The translations under genes were made by a program, and so were the position numbers. Source: a virus. Taken from it: DNA of 63,076 bases. Position 1 is the stretch's first letter. Each line of letters starts with the position of its first letter. The notes below the pieces were generated by a model. That model saw only the letters and a program-made list of their open reading frames with translations. It was not told where the DNA came from and did not search any database. The stretch spans positions 1-63,076 of the IMG/VR virus record IMGVR_UViG_3300024343_000013; one strand, 5' to 3'. This document shows, piece after piece, positions 9,382 to 19,204 of the stretch.

Positions 9382-9521
9382 TACAGCCATCCCTCGCGAT
9401 CATATATTTCTTTTGAGTATATCTTTATGTTTTTAATGTCATTCAACAACTTACACAAGAAGACTCCGGAGCCAGCAGAAACTAATGTGCATAGCAATAT
9501 CAATACTTCAATTACAACCAT
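9381..9521 (-). CDS. Small membrane protein between terminase and portal (46 aa)
   Basis: A 47-codon frame that exactly fills the gap between terL and portal. Its ATG at 9521 overlaps the end of terL and its TAA overlaps the portal start (TAATG). The translation begins MVVIEVLILLCTLVSAGSG, one hydrophobic helix with no positive charge before it, then FLCKLLNDIKNIKIYSKEI and a charged tail. It looks like a single-pass membrane protein with a cytoplasmic basic tail; a pinholin-like or envelope role is possible but not shown. Exact end-to-end fit and overlaps support that it is real. Confidence 0.6.
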   Translation of the reverse strand: MVVIEVLILLCTLVSAGSGVFLCKLLNDIKNIKIYSKEIYDREGWL

Positions 9522-11260
9522 TCATCTAACTTCCGTTCTTGTAGCCACTTTGGTTTGTTGTTTTGATTTCGCTTTTCTTTTTCATCTACTTCAGGACAAC
9601 GTACTGGGTGTTCTCGCCACATTAATCCATATCGAAAACTATCAATGGCGTGGTCGTTACGTGTACCAGAATCAATTTCATCTGCATCTTTAGTATGCGT
9701 CATCGTGTCAGACAACTGTTTGATTAAATTCGGGCAACCAGATTTATTAATAGTAAGCTTTGGTCGAACTTGACCATCAACCATTTCACTAGCCATCAAC
9801 CATTCCTTGACCCTACTCCATCCAGCCTTTCTGTCTTTGACAGCTCGTACTGCTGGCAGTCCGCGTTCCCACCAGATTTCAACTGGGTATTCACCTACTC
9901 GTTGATCAACCTTTTCAGGCGGAAACGTACTTGCCCAGTCAAAAGCAATTGCTTCTAACTTAGTATTGTACGCACCGTGAAGCGCTGTTTTAATTTTTGG
10001 TTCAGCAATTTTATATTTAGTCAACAGCTCTAATACGCCATCTACTTGCATACTGCTAGTCTTACCTGCCTCATACCATTCATGCAGAACATATACGTTT
10101 TCCCGTTCATCACTTGCATACAGAATAAAACAAGCTGGAGCACCAGTACCAAAGTCATGGCTCGCCCAGAATCGCCACCATGGTTGCACCTCAATATAAT
10201 CTACAACATGCCAATCTTTACCATTACTATCAATCGGCTTAAACTGCGGAAAGAATAAACCACCAACACCAACATCGTGTTGACACTCACGCAAAAAAGA
10301 TATCAAACCAAAGTCATCTATTTCTTTTTGGCAAACTTGTATGTTCTTGTGTTCCCATGCTGCATTGCCAGACGTAATCTTCCATCCCATACGTCCGTCT
10401 TCTTTTTCAACAGGTTCATACAGAAGATCGTAAATCGCAGGAATGATCGGTGACTGTATACGATCTTGCAACATATCCAACTCGCCAGACAGAACACGTG
10501 ACATCACACTATTTGCGTGGATTCGGTTCTGTACAAACACAATAGCGCAGTCAACACTTTTAGCTGGCAAGATAGTTGCCGTGATTGTCCTAATCTTTTT
10601 TTCAACGGCATTAACAGAATCATCGAGTTCATCAATATCATCAAGGATGATCATGTCTGGTCTAAGGTGGTCAAGTTTAACACCACGTGCGCCAGTGTCT
10701 AGCCCAAACGCAAGAACGTTAAACCCGTTTGCAGTACGTAATTTTTGTGCGTTCCATCCTCTAGAAAAACCGTACTGGTTTACAGCTCGCTCAATACCGC
10801 AACGTTCCATGACTGTTGCAATATCACTAACGTGTCTATTAGCAGCATCTTGCGTTGCACAAACATAAAGCAAAAATCTACGAGTTGCCTTGACTGCCAA
10901 CCTACTAGAAATTAATTCCATAGTGGTTGACTTACCGCCACCACGAAACCAACACTCGATTAGTGCCGGAGGTGGATTACCATTTTCTATACTTTCAGCC
11001 CAGTTCCATGCACGTAGATGATGGTCTCCCATTTTTGATGGGGCTGATTGTGGAGCGTAGACACGCAACCAATCCATAAATGGCATGTCGTGCCCTTGAA
11101 TTGGATAGGCTGTACCTCCGTCAAATGCACCATTGTCAGCGTATTCATTTAACTCACTGGTAAAGGCTTCAAGTAACGCAATTCCTAAATCTTTACCGGG
11201 TCGCACAAACCTCTTCAAGTTTCGTGGAGTAGCTTTTGTATTAATCGATAACTTCTGCAT
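9512..11260 (-). CDS. terL: Terminase large subunit (582 aa)
   Basis: DNA-packaging motor ATPase and nuclease. Walker A-like motif FRGGGKSTT near residues 105-113, with the P-loop in the RGGGKS form; Walker B PDMIILDDIDE near 201-211. The C-terminal nuclease half starts around residue 360 (RFWASHDFGTGAPACFILYA) and has a conserved late acidic motif NDHAIDSFRYGL. Length matches the family. Its start overlaps the upstream small-subunit candidate by 20 bases. It works at the portal vertex with the products of the two flanking genes. Confidence 0.92.
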   Translation of the reverse strand: MQKLSINTKATPRNLKRFVRPGKDLGIALLEAFTSELNEYADNGAFDGGTAYPIQGHDMPFMDWLRVYAPQSAPSKMGDHHLRAWNWAESIENGNPPPALIECWFRGGGKSTTMELISSRLAVKATRRFLLYVCATQDAANRHVSDIATVMERCGIERAVNQYGFSRGWNAQKLRTANGFNVLAFGLDTGARGVKLDHLRPDMIILDDIDELDDSVNAVEKKIRTITATILPAKSVDCAIVFVQNRIHANSVMSRVLSGELDMLQDRIQSPIIPAIYDLLYEPVEKEDGRMGWKITSGNAAWEHKNIQVCQKEIDDFGLISFLRECQHDVGVGGLFFPQFKPIDSNGKDWHVVDYIEVQPWWRFWASHDFGTGAPACFILYASDERENVYVLHEWYEAGKTSSMQVDGVLELLTKYKIAEPKIKTALHGAYNTKLEAIAFDWASTFPPEKVDQRVGEYPVEIWWERGLPAVRAVKDRKAGWSRVKEWLMASEMVDGQVRPKLTINKSGCPNLIKQLSDTMTHTKDADEIDSGTRNDHAIDSFRYGLMWREHPVRCPEVDEKEKRNQNNKPKWLQERKLDEWL

Positions 11261-11963
11261 CTTGTATGTCCTCGTCTATATTTTGATGCACACGTAATAC
11301 TTTCTGTACGCCTTCTGATATGGCGCGAATTAAGTCTGGATCACGAACGGTTTGTTTTACAACGCCAAGCACTTGCATAATTAAAGAATAAGCTTGATCC
11401 ACTTCTAACGTATATGACTTAGCGTGTGCCATACGTTGTTCAGTTTCAATAACATCTGCACGTTTTTTAATCAGGTCAATGACTGCATCACTAGCTTTAT
11501 CAGCATCAATACCTTCATTAATTAACTTGCCAAGTTTTTTAAATTCTTTGTCAAATGCTTCTTCTGGAGAAGCTTTACAAACACTGTACTGATCGCGCAA
11601 TAATTCATAAAGATCAACGCTAATACCATACGATGCTGCCTCTGCGCGCTTATCTAAAACAGCAGTAATGTAGGCTGTGTCATCACGTAAAGAATATAAT
11701 TCTGGATCATTACGTAATGCTTCAATCTTATCTAGTAGTTCTGGAGCAACAGTTGAAAACCGCTTGCGTTGTTGTGACCAAAGTCCAGTTTTGAAAATAG
11801 GAGAGTCAGCACCCGCTAATGTCTTCCCTCCGTGAAACTGACAAAAGTCACGTCCCTGAGTAGCTGGCTTACCGCACGATACACCATCACTAATTGTTGC
11901 ACGACATAGTTTTATCTTGCTCCCATTGACACCATCAATGTAGCGATCAATATCCGTACTCAT
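11241..11963 (-). CDS. Putative terminase small subunit with zinc-knuckle N-terminus (240 aa)
   Basis: Lies directly upstream of terL and overlaps it. The N-terminus has a C-x7-8-C ... FCQFHGG pattern (KLCRATISDGVSCGKP, GRDFCQFHGGKT), a Cys/His cluster often seen in proteins encoded before phage terminases. The rest is helical with long charged helices (FKKLGKLINEGIDADKASD). It probably recognises the phage DNA for packaging; this is inferred from position and pattern. No clear ribosome site precedes ATG 11963. A TATAGT box lies only about 6 bases upstream of the ATG, so this transcript might start very near its ATG. Confidence 0.65.
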   Translation of the reverse strand: MSTDIDRYIDGVNGSKIKLCRATISDGVSCGKPATQGRDFCQFHGGKTLAGADSPIFKTGLWSQQRKRFSTVAPELLDKIEALRNDPELYSLRDDTAYITAVLDKRAEAASYGISVDLYELLRDQYSVCKASPEEAFDKEFKKLGKLINEGIDADKASDAVIDLIKKRADVIETEQRMAHAKSYTLEVDQAYSLIMQVLGVVKQTVRDPDLIRAISEGVQKVLRVHQNIDEDIQDAEVID

Positions 11964-12001
11964 AATAACACTATACTGTACTTACCTACTTACTTACTTA
12001 C

Positions 12002-12577
12002 CTAATAACCAGATTTACCATGCTTGCGACCTAACTCACGAGCAGCACCGCCAACAGCGCGATTTATAATATTGCGTGGATGTTTATCTGAAACAAACTG
12101 AGCAGCACTTGTAACCTGTTTATCAACTGCCTTTACACCTTTTTGCACTGGACTACCATAGTAACTTTTCGGCACTGGTATACGATGACCCAAGTCAATC
12201 CCTTGGTCTGCAAACTCATAAAGCATCGGATCTACAAAGTAGGATTGCGCAGCATCTTTAATTTGATTTGCCACAAATGAAGTAATAGGATGAGTTACAA
12301 GAGAACCTCCACCAGTCTCAGGTGCTAGTGCTACATCCAATCCAGCTAAGCCCATTTGTAATAATGCATCGGAAGCCCAGTTTGTACCTTCTGACATTGC
12401 ATTACCTACTGTGGCATTTATCTTATTTCGTACACCCGGTCGCGTTAAACGGTCTGCGTGATCTGGTAATCGATTCCAAAAATAAGACCCAGCCTCACCC
12501 ATTAGGCGAGGCCATGTCTTTTTATTGAAATTTTCTTTCACTAAATTGGTTGCATATTTTGCAAAATCAGAGTCCAC
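12002..12577 (-). CDS. Hypothetical protein upstream of terminase (191 aa, GTG start)
   Basis: No family recognised. I choose the GTG at 12577: AAGGA lies about 9 bases upstream and the overlap with the giant gene's end is then only 11 bases, against 65 for the longest reading. Segments such as WASDALLQMGLAGLDVALA are mildly hydrophobic, and the C-terminus is basic (RAVGGAARELGRKHGKSG). Repeated Ala/Gly helices suggest a membrane-active or DNA-associated virion protein. It lies between the 2081-aa giant and the terminase pair. Confidence 0.6.
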   Translation of the reverse strand: MDSDFAKYATNLVKENFNKKTWPRLMGEAGSYFWNRLPDHADRLTRPGVRNKINATVGNAMSEGTNWASDALLQMGLAGLDVALAPETGGGSLVTHPITSFVANQIKDAAQSYFVDPMLYEFADQGIDLGHRIPVPKSYYGSPVQKGVKAVDKQVTSAAQFVSDKHPRNIINRAVGGAARELGRKHGKSGY

Positions 12578-15500
12578 GTTGTTCACGTCCTTCTCGTTTA
12601 CCACCAAGATACTCGTCACGGATAAGAGCAATCAATGCCATTGCAAAAGCAATGCTGCCTTTTTTAGCACCAGTCTTAGTTATGCCACTCCACCCTACTG
12701 CTTCAGCATCTTTAATGATCTTATCTTGCACGTCTTCTGGTATTGCTACACCTTCAGGACTTCCTGTGCCAGATTGAACCTTAGCCTTGATGTCGGTTGC
12801 AAATCCGGGTCTTGCCGTGTGGCCACGTAATCCCTCTTCCTTCATCTTTGCAGCATCAGTACGTACTTTACTAATCAACATTGCAGTAATTTCTTTTACG
12901 TCCTTAGTACTTAATTTCCCAGAACGGAGTTGATCAATAACATCAACGTAATCTTTTCGACCTATCCAGAAGTCTCTACCATCAACTCTAAAACCAAGTC
13001 GATCTCCTTGCTTTAATGGAAAGTCTGCAACTGCTTTATCACCATAGTTAGGGAATGGTGGCTCTATTGCTTTCTTAATTTTTGCTGGATCAACAGATAT
13101 TTTTGCACCGACATTAGCTTTGCCAATACGTTTAGCTAAATTCCACGGCTCAATTACAATGGAACCATGTTTAATATGATCACCCTCAAATGTACGTGTC
13201 GTCATTTCTCCATTAGAATCCGTAAATTTTTCAGTCCAGCCTAAAACTTTATATCCTGCCTTTAATTTAGGTTCTTTATCTAAACCGGAATCATCTTTTT
13301 CAAGAAAGTCAACTGTTTTTGCAGCAGTGTTTTTCTTTCCTTTGTCATCAACAATAGTGTAAGTCCTACTTGTTGTACTGTTTCTCAATACATCAATATA
13401 AGCTGTTTGCTTATTATCAATTTTGTAGAACAGTCCCTTATAAAAATCTGAGGACTCAGGCTTGTCGGCTTTTTCTACCCACTCAGGTAAACGTACAGCT
13501 TCTTTGGCTGTCAATGTAACAGGAACTACATATCCTTCTGGTGTAACACCTAATGTCTTACGATTTGCTGCCACCTCACCTGCAATAGCAGCTTCGTTAT
13601 TACGTGGACCAGCCCATGCAGGGAAGTTAGCAAAAATCCTATTACGTTCAGCTGGATCTATATTTGCATTGTAAACCCATTCAATCCATTGATTAGGTGA
13701 CATCTTGTCATAACGACTAAACATGTCTGCCCATACACCACGACTAAACGTATAGTTCTTCGTGTCTAATCCTAGTAATTCGCCAAAGTCCTTTTCTTTC
13801 TGTAGCCACTCTTGGTCTTTCTTAGATAGCTTTTTCAACCACGACTTGTAATGTTCTTCGTCTACATTACCAGCATTAACAGTTGTAGGTATGTCATATC
13901 TAACGTAATGCATAGCACGTTCACCAAAGATAACGTTGAATGCATTACGTTCTTTTTTACCAATTGCTGTTTGTGCAATTTCTGCTTGTTCTCGTCGAAC
14001 AGCTGCGTCATACAACACGGACATTGGATTAGCACCAATAGATGGTCCATTTTTCTTAAACCAAGTATTACCTGCAGAGGATAACAACTCAGCTCGTTTC
14101 TTTTCGGTTTCTGTAGCTGACCCATTGTTAACTTTGTCTTGCAGTGTTTTATACTGAGTAAAGAATTGCTTAAAGTCAATATCCTTGCGTACATTCCAGT
14201 TAGTGACAATATTTTTTGCGTCAGTAAATTCCTTGCCAGTTAAATTGTTTAACGCCGTATTGATTGCTGTCTTATTACCAGCACCATTTACAGATGCAAT
14301 CACTTGTTCTAAACGCGCTCTAGTAGTAGACGCCTTAGCAATAACAGTTTGATCAGTCGAATATGTAATCTGATCATCCAACTTCTTCATGTATGTATTT
14401 AATTTTGCTACCACCGATAATTGCAGGTCTTTAAAATTTGTAGAAGCAGTTAAAGCAACTGGTGGTTTATCCTTTGATACAGTTGTTAAAATACTTTCGA
14501 CAATGTTTGTCTCCGGAATAGTGCGAATTACTTTTCCATCTGCATCTTTAATCTCACGTAATTGCACACCTGCTTTTTTAGCTAATTCAATATCAGCTTG
14601 TGTATGCTCTCGGAGAGATAACTCATCAGCGGTTAGGTTAAAGTACTTCTGTAGATCTTCTTGTATTTCTTTTGGCGTAAACACACGACCCTGTGAATTA
14701 CTTGCAACTGCCTCAATACGTTCAGCAATCTTCTGGCGCAATGAACCAGCAAACTCATCAGCAAACTTAGCTTTGCGATTAACTTGAATAATTTTTTCAA
14801 GATATTTATCAACATCACCAACACCAGTAAGATTTTGCCTTGCTGTTTGCATCAATGAATCTAAATTAGCTTTATTAGCTGTTGATAGACTATCTTGTGA
14901 TGTCAAATTGAGAATGTCTTTTAATACTCCAGACATAGGAGTAGCTTGACGGCGTCTGCCTTTTTCCGCTATAGCACCGAATTTTGCATCTGGAGTCTTC
15001 TTGTTAATTGCAGTATCAATACTTGCAAATGATTTAGTTACATCCACGAGGTCATTCTTAGATTTAATTAAGTCAGACTCAACACCCGTAATAATCTTTT
15101 GCTTGCCAGTAATAACGCGATTGTTATTACCTTCTGTAATTCGATCTTCAGCAATAATTGTGACGTCAGAAACATATCCCGTCTTTTCGTTCTTCTTCCA
15201 TTGATACGTAAAACGCATATTTGGATTTAACTGAACACCTATTACACGACCGCCCTTGTCTTTTTTCTCAATGAAATAATTCATTGGAGGCATCATTAAG
15301 TCACCGGCATCTGAAACTGGCTCATCCAATTTATATTTGTTGCCAGCAGGACTTTGAACAAAGCTTTGGAAAACTAACCTTCGCTCTTTTCCAATAGCAA
15401 TATTATTTCGATCACCAGCTTCAAATCTACGAACGTTGGCCATGTAGTACCAACGTTTCTCCTCTGGGGTAAATGAGTCAAAGCCTCTAGCACTAAGTTT

Positions 15501-18500
15501 TTGATTTAACTTTTTAAAGTATTCTCGTTCAGCATCAGATGCTATATCAGAATCTAATTCCTGCTTCTGTGAATCAGTCCATTCTTCTTTAGTAGGAGGC
15601 GCACTAAAAGACTGCGCTAACTGTTTGAGGTTATCTTTTTGCCCATCAATTTTACGATTCAAGTCAACAATGCTTTGTTGATTTAAGCCAATAGCTTTAA
15701 TAGCATCTTCTTTTGCAGCACCTGTACTTGTTGCAGCAACTTTACGCAAGTCACCAATACGGGTAGACAGACCATCAATTTGTTCTTCGTATCGTTTAAT
15801 CCTTGCGTCAGCTTGACCAGCTCGTCGCATAAAGTTAGTTTGCCAGCTTGTTACAAACACTCCATAAGGATCATTGCGTTTACGATACTCAGCTAGAAGT
15901 TGATCTGTCTTGGTTTTAGTTGCTTTAATCTGATCGTCTGTTTCACCTAATGCTTTCCGTGCTTCAATCAGACGTGTTTCACCATCAGCAATCGCTTTCA
16001 TCCGTTCTTCTTCGGATTGCTTAGATGGAGGTACACCTTTCTGAGCTGACATGACACGCATGTAATCTGTGTACTTGCTCAACAGGTCATCTACATCGCC
16101 ATCAGTAACAGTTCCACGAGTCCATTCAAGGCGTGATGATTCTTTCAATTCATCTGAGATATTAGTTACAGCATTTAAAAATTTTGCTTTATCTCGTGGC
16201 GTCATCGTAACGTTTTTCAACGAGTCGGTTAACGCCTGTTTAAATGCATTTGAAATACCTATTGCAAAACTCTTGCCACCAATACCTTCATTGTTTTCAT
16301 CATTGGCATATTTTAATATGGCTTTACGCCCAGCAAACATTGCTGTATCCATAATGGAAAGACTTCCATCAATAGATTTAATTGCAGCGCTTTCTGTGCG
16401 ACTAGACTTACCACCCTTGCCACCAGTGTCTCCCGGTATTGCCGATGCATTTGCAACTACTGTTTCTGCATCTGTAGTAGGAATAAACTTTTGATTACCT
16501 TCTGCATCGATGTTTAATTGTGATGCAAATGTAGATAAACGAGATGGACTTGCACTAATCATCTTCTGCAAGATTGCAGTTTTCAAATCAGTTTTAGATA
16601 AGTCAGATGGCGTAATGCCAAATGTTTTTGTGTACCATTGATCTTGCATACCACCACGTTGTGCAGTAGCTGCTGTTTCAAGGCGTGATGCATAAAGACC
16701 AACTAAAGTCTTAAGTTCACTAGGCTTCATATTGATTTGCCCGGTATAAGGCCTACCTGTTAAAGCACTAGCAGTTAACTTATTTAACTCACCACGATAA
16801 CCACTGTCTGTTTTTGCGTGATCAAGAATTTGCTGTAATACCTGAATGCGTCCTACTTGATCGTCGCGTGTAGGTAATAGTGGAGCATAGTAGTCTGGCG
16901 TTCCGTCAGACTTCTTTGCAAATAAACTACCCTTTGACTCTAGTGTTGAACCTTCAAGACTACGAGCCTGAGCAGCAATGTCGTTAACAACACGACGGCG
17001 ATTATTCCATTCGCCTTGCTTCTCTTGTGGGATAACGCCAGTGATTGCATTAAACGCATCAGTTAATAGGTTATATGTGTTAGTGGCAACGCCAGACGTT
17101 TTTGCTCCACCGGTTTTCTGTAAACGTACTGCTTTTAAATCAGATTCAATCTTAGGGACAATGTCACTATCCATTGAGTAATCAGATAAACCAGCGTCAA
17201 CAAATTCTTTGATTTGTTTAGGGTCAGTATATATTTTCTGTGCAGCTTGAGTTAACTGTTCAGTACTTAAACCCATACCTGCAGCTAATCCACCTGCAAG
17301 TGCTGCACGTGATTGAATCCGACCTGTTGCAACACCTTGTACTGTCGTTGCAGCAGCACCCATTCCTCCACGGACATTAGATGATAAATCGTAATACGAT
17401 GCGTCTTGCTGCTGTGCAAGATCCATATCTCCAACATATTGTCCCGTGTCATCAACGCCGAATAAAGCACCTACACCTTTAGGTGATAACCCAGAGTAGA
17501 CTTTCTTACGTACGTTTTCATCATCTGGTGCTAACTCAAATGCACGTGCAGTATCAGGACTTAAATCACCTGACACATTTAATGCAGAACGTAATTGACG
17601 TCGCATTCTTGATGGGCCAAACACGTCACGAATTTCTTCTGGTGTAACTACGCCATCAAACTTTTCGCTACGTTGTGTTGCTTGAATTTGTTTACGTGTG
17701 CGCGAAACTAAATCGCCAGCTTTTGCTTGATTGAAGAATCCAATTCCATCAAGCTGTCCATACGCATCATTAATTAAAGCGCGTCCTTGTGGCGTACCCA
17801 TGAACGCCTCAATACGTGCATCACGAGACCCTTCCGTCACAGCAGCGTTTACATCTTTAAATGCGCCTTTAAACACAGACAGTGTACGTGTCGCGCCTTC
17901 TGCGTCAGGCCCACCTGATTGTGATAACTGCGTCAATTCACTGAAGTGATCTCTAACGTAATCAAAGATAGCTGTTCCAACTAAACGCTTTTTAATCGTT
18001 TCTGGATCTAGCTCTTTAGCCATATCTGCACTGGCTAACGGCGTAGGCTTAGCATACGCATTGATTGTTTTAGTCTTACCAGCAACAAGTCGCTGAACAC
18101 TCTGCTGTTTGAAATCTTCTGGGTTATAGCCAGATATTTGTTCTAGATAACGCTTTGCGTCATTTGCCTTTTCATTGTCACGATTTAAGGTAGCTTGAGT
18201 TAAATAAAGTAATCCATCCGCATACGTCTTTGCTTGTATTTGCGCTGCAGGATCTGGATTATTGCGTAGGTCAGTAGCTTTTTTAACGAGTGCCCTGATC
18301 GGCATATCGTTCATTTCAAAAGGCTTGTCAGCATCTGGGCGAGTCTTTAACCATTCATTAGCTGTATCTAAAAACTCTAACCCATATTTAGGCCGACCTT
18401 TATTTTGTACTCCAACAAAGGTAGACAAGTCATCAGCATCCTGCTTTAAAGAATCTACATTCCATTTTGCAGCAGGGTTTGCAATGCCAGTGTCCATACG

Positions 18501-18812
18501 TGGAGCAATGTCTGGCAGACCAGTAACAGGTTGTGGACCTTTAAGAAGTCCTTTTAAAAAGGCGTCAGCTGGATTAAGTGTAAGTCCACCAATGTTCATT
18601 GCGCCCAATGGATTAGGCTGAACAGGTCGTGCTTGTGGTTGCTGTGCTACAGGTGGTATTGATACCGGCTGTGCTGGTTGCACTTGCGGAGCCTGTGGAA
18701 CAACTGGTGCAGCTTGAGGCGTTGCAACTGGAGGAATAGAAACAGGTGGTTCAACCTTCTTCTCTTCATCCGTGTTGTTAGCCCGAACCATACTTGATAA
18801 CAGTGACGCCAT
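12567..18812 (-). CDS. Giant putative internal virion/ejection protein (2081 aa)
   Basis: Unbroken frame of 6.2 kb. Residues 10-75 are a disordered Pro/Gln/Val tract in which VSIPPVA occurs twice. The remainder is helical and charged, with a strong coiled coil around residues 1000-1080 (MRRAGQADARIKRYEEQIDG). No transglycosylase, peptidase or polymerase motif recognised. In short-tailed phages proteins of this size are usually virion proteins ejected with the DNA; the position between small basic proteins and the terminase genes is compatible. Start ATG at 18812. A polyvalent-type protein injected to counter host defences is the main alternative. Confidence 0.7.
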   Translation of the reverse strand: MASLLSSMVRANNTDEEKKVEPPVSIPPVATPQAAPVVPQAPQVQPAQPVSIPPVAQQPQARPVQPNPLGAMNIGGLTLNPADAFLKGLLKGPQPVTGLPDIAPRMDTGIANPAAKWNVDSLKQDADDLSTFVGVQNKGRPKYGLEFLDTANEWLKTRPDADKPFEMNDMPIRALVKKATDLRNNPDPAAQIQAKTYADGLLYLTQATLNRDNEKANDAKRYLEQISGYNPEDFKQQSVQRLVAGKTKTINAYAKPTPLASADMAKELDPETIKKRLVGTAIFDYVRDHFSELTQLSQSGGPDAEGATRTLSVFKGAFKDVNAAVTEGSRDARIEAFMGTPQGRALINDAYGQLDGIGFFNQAKAGDLVSRTRKQIQATQRSEKFDGVVTPEEIRDVFGPSRMRRQLRSALNVSGDLSPDTARAFELAPDDENVRKKVYSGLSPKGVGALFGVDDTGQYVGDMDLAQQQDASYYDLSSNVRGGMGAAATTVQGVATGRIQSRAALAGGLAAGMGLSTEQLTQAAQKIYTDPKQIKEFVDAGLSDYSMDSDIVPKIESDLKAVRLQKTGGAKTSGVATNTYNLLTDAFNAITGVIPQEKQGEWNNRRRVVNDIAAQARSLEGSTLESKGSLFAKKSDGTPDYYAPLLPTRDDQVGRIQVLQQILDHAKTDSGYRGELNKLTASALTGRPYTGQINMKPSELKTLVGLYASRLETAATAQRGGMQDQWYTKTFGITPSDLSKTDLKTAILQKMISASPSRLSTFASQLNIDAEGNQKFIPTTDAETVVANASAIPGDTGGKGGKSSRTESAAIKSIDGSLSIMDTAMFAGRKAILKYANDENNEGIGGKSFAIGISNAFKQALTDSLKNVTMTPRDKAKFLNAVTNISDELKESSRLEWTRGTVTDGDVDDLLSKYTDYMRVMSAQKGVPPSKQSEEERMKAIADGETRLIEARKALGETDDQIKATKTKTDQLLAEYRKRNDPYGVFVTSWQTNFMRRAGQADARIKRYEEQIDGLSTRIGDLRKVAATSTGAAKEDAIKAIGLNQQSIVDLNRKIDGQKDNLKQLAQSFSAPPTKEEWTDSQKQELDSDIASDAEREYFKKLNQKLSARGFDSFTPEEKRWYYMANVRRFEAGDRNNIAIGKERRLVFQSFVQSPAGNKYKLDEPVSDAGDLMMPPMNYFIEKKDKGGRVIGVQLNPNMRFTYQWKKNEKTGYVSDVTIIAEDRITEGNNNRVITGKQKIITGVESDLIKSKNDLVDVTKSFASIDTAINKKTPDAKFGAIAEKGRRRQATPMSGVLKDILNLTSQDSLSTANKANLDSLMQTARQNLTGVGDVDKYLEKIIQVNRKAKFADEFAGSLRQKIAERIEAVASNSQGRVFTPKEIQEDLQKYFNLTADELSLREHTQADIELAKKAGVQLREIKDADGKVIRTIPETNIVESILTTVSKDKPPVALTASTNFKDLQLSVVAKLNTYMKKLDDQITYSTDQTVIAKASTTRARLEQVIASVNGAGNKTAINTALNNLTGKEFTDAKNIVTNWNVRKDIDFKQFFTQYKTLQDKVNNGSATETEKKRAELLSSAGNTWFKKNGPSIGANPMSVLYDAAVRREQAEIAQTAIGKKERNAFNVIFGERAMHYVRYDIPTTVNAGNVDEEHYKSWLKKLSKKDQEWLQKEKDFGELLGLDTKNYTFSRGVWADMFSRYDKMSPNQWIEWVYNANIDPAERNRIFANFPAWAGPRNNEAAIAGEVAANRKTLGVTPEGYVVPVTLTAKEAVRLPEWVEKADKPESSDFYKGLFYKIDNKQTAYIDVLRNSTTSRTYTIVDDKGKKNTAAKTVDFLEKDDSGLDKEPKLKAGYKVLGWTEKFTDSNGEMTTRTFEGDHIKHGSIVIEPWNLAKRIGKANVGAKISVDPAKIKKAIEPPFPNYGDKAVADFPLKQGDRLGFRVDGRDFWIGRKDYVDVIDQLRSGKLSTKDVKEITAMLISKVRTDAAKMKEEGLRGHTARPGFATDIKAKVQSGTGSPEGVAIPEDVQDKIIKDAEAVGWSGITKTGAKKGSIAFAMALIALIRDEYLGGKREGREQRGL

Positions 18813-18826
18813 AAATCTATCCTTAA

Positions 18827-19033
18827 TTACATTCCCATGGGACCCATTGGTCCCATACCGCCACCACCCATAGGAGGCATCATCGGTGGAACTGATCCAC
18901 GCTTTGGCTTACCAGCCTTACGTGGTGGGCGAGCAGCAGCCTTCTTCGCTGGTGGCTTTGGACCCTTTGCCATGCCTAACAAGGCAGCCATCCCCATTGC
19001 TTTACCGCGAGCAGCGGCAGGATTTTTCCTCAT
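18827..19033 (-). CDS. Small basic histone-like protein with Gly-Met tail (68 aa)
   Basis: Very basic Lys/Ala/Pro-rich core (KGPKPPAKKAAARPPRKAGK) followed by a low-complexity tail made of Pro, Met and Gly (MMPPMGGGGMGPMGPMGM). The core resembles the Ala/Lys/Pro tails of histone H1-like DNA-binding proteins. It lies 14 bases upstream of the 2081-aa giant gene. It may condense DNA or be packaged with it. The function is inferred from composition alone. Confidence 0.6.
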   Translation of the reverse strand: MRKNPAAARGKAMGMAALLGMAKGPKPPAKKAAARPPRKAGKPKRGSVPPMMPPMGGGGMGPMGPMGM

Positions 19034-19042
19034 AACATACCT

Positions 19043-19204
19043 CTATTTAACTCTATTGAGTCGTGGATTTCTCTTCTTAGCCGTTGCCGATGCATTACGG
19101 GTAGAAGACGCTAGGATTGCTCCAGCGGATTTTAAAGATACCCCTTGCTGCTTGGAGATCTTTTGTTGTACTGATTTAAAACCGGGGTGCGTTTTTGTTG
19201 CCAT
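19043..19204 (-). CDS. Small basic protein (53 aa)
   Basis: Frame of 54 codons from ATG 19204, overlapping the 3' end of the upstream 71-aa gene by 29 bases and stopping 9 bases before the next start. Sequence core GFKSVQQKISKQQGVS then KSAGAILASSTRNAS and a basic tail KKRNPRLNRVK. I recall similar short proteins (GFKxVQxKIAxKxGxSxxxAGAILAxxxR) from many phages, with no known function. Basic charge and neighbours suggest nucleic-acid binding. Confidence 0.65.
   Translation of the reverse strand: MATKTHPGFKSVQQKISKQQGVSLKSAGAILASSTRNASATAKKRNPRLNRVK

Noticed and set aside
11985-12003. TACT/TACC microsatellite before the terminase small-subunit gene
   Set aside because: Short simple repeat in a 38-base spacer; no structure or paired motif to support a function.
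12567-18812. Possible RNA polymerase or transglycosylase domain in the 2081-aa protein
   Set aside because: No single-subunit polymerase motifs, DxDGD-type motif or transglycosylase ES...G..Q pattern could be found by eye.
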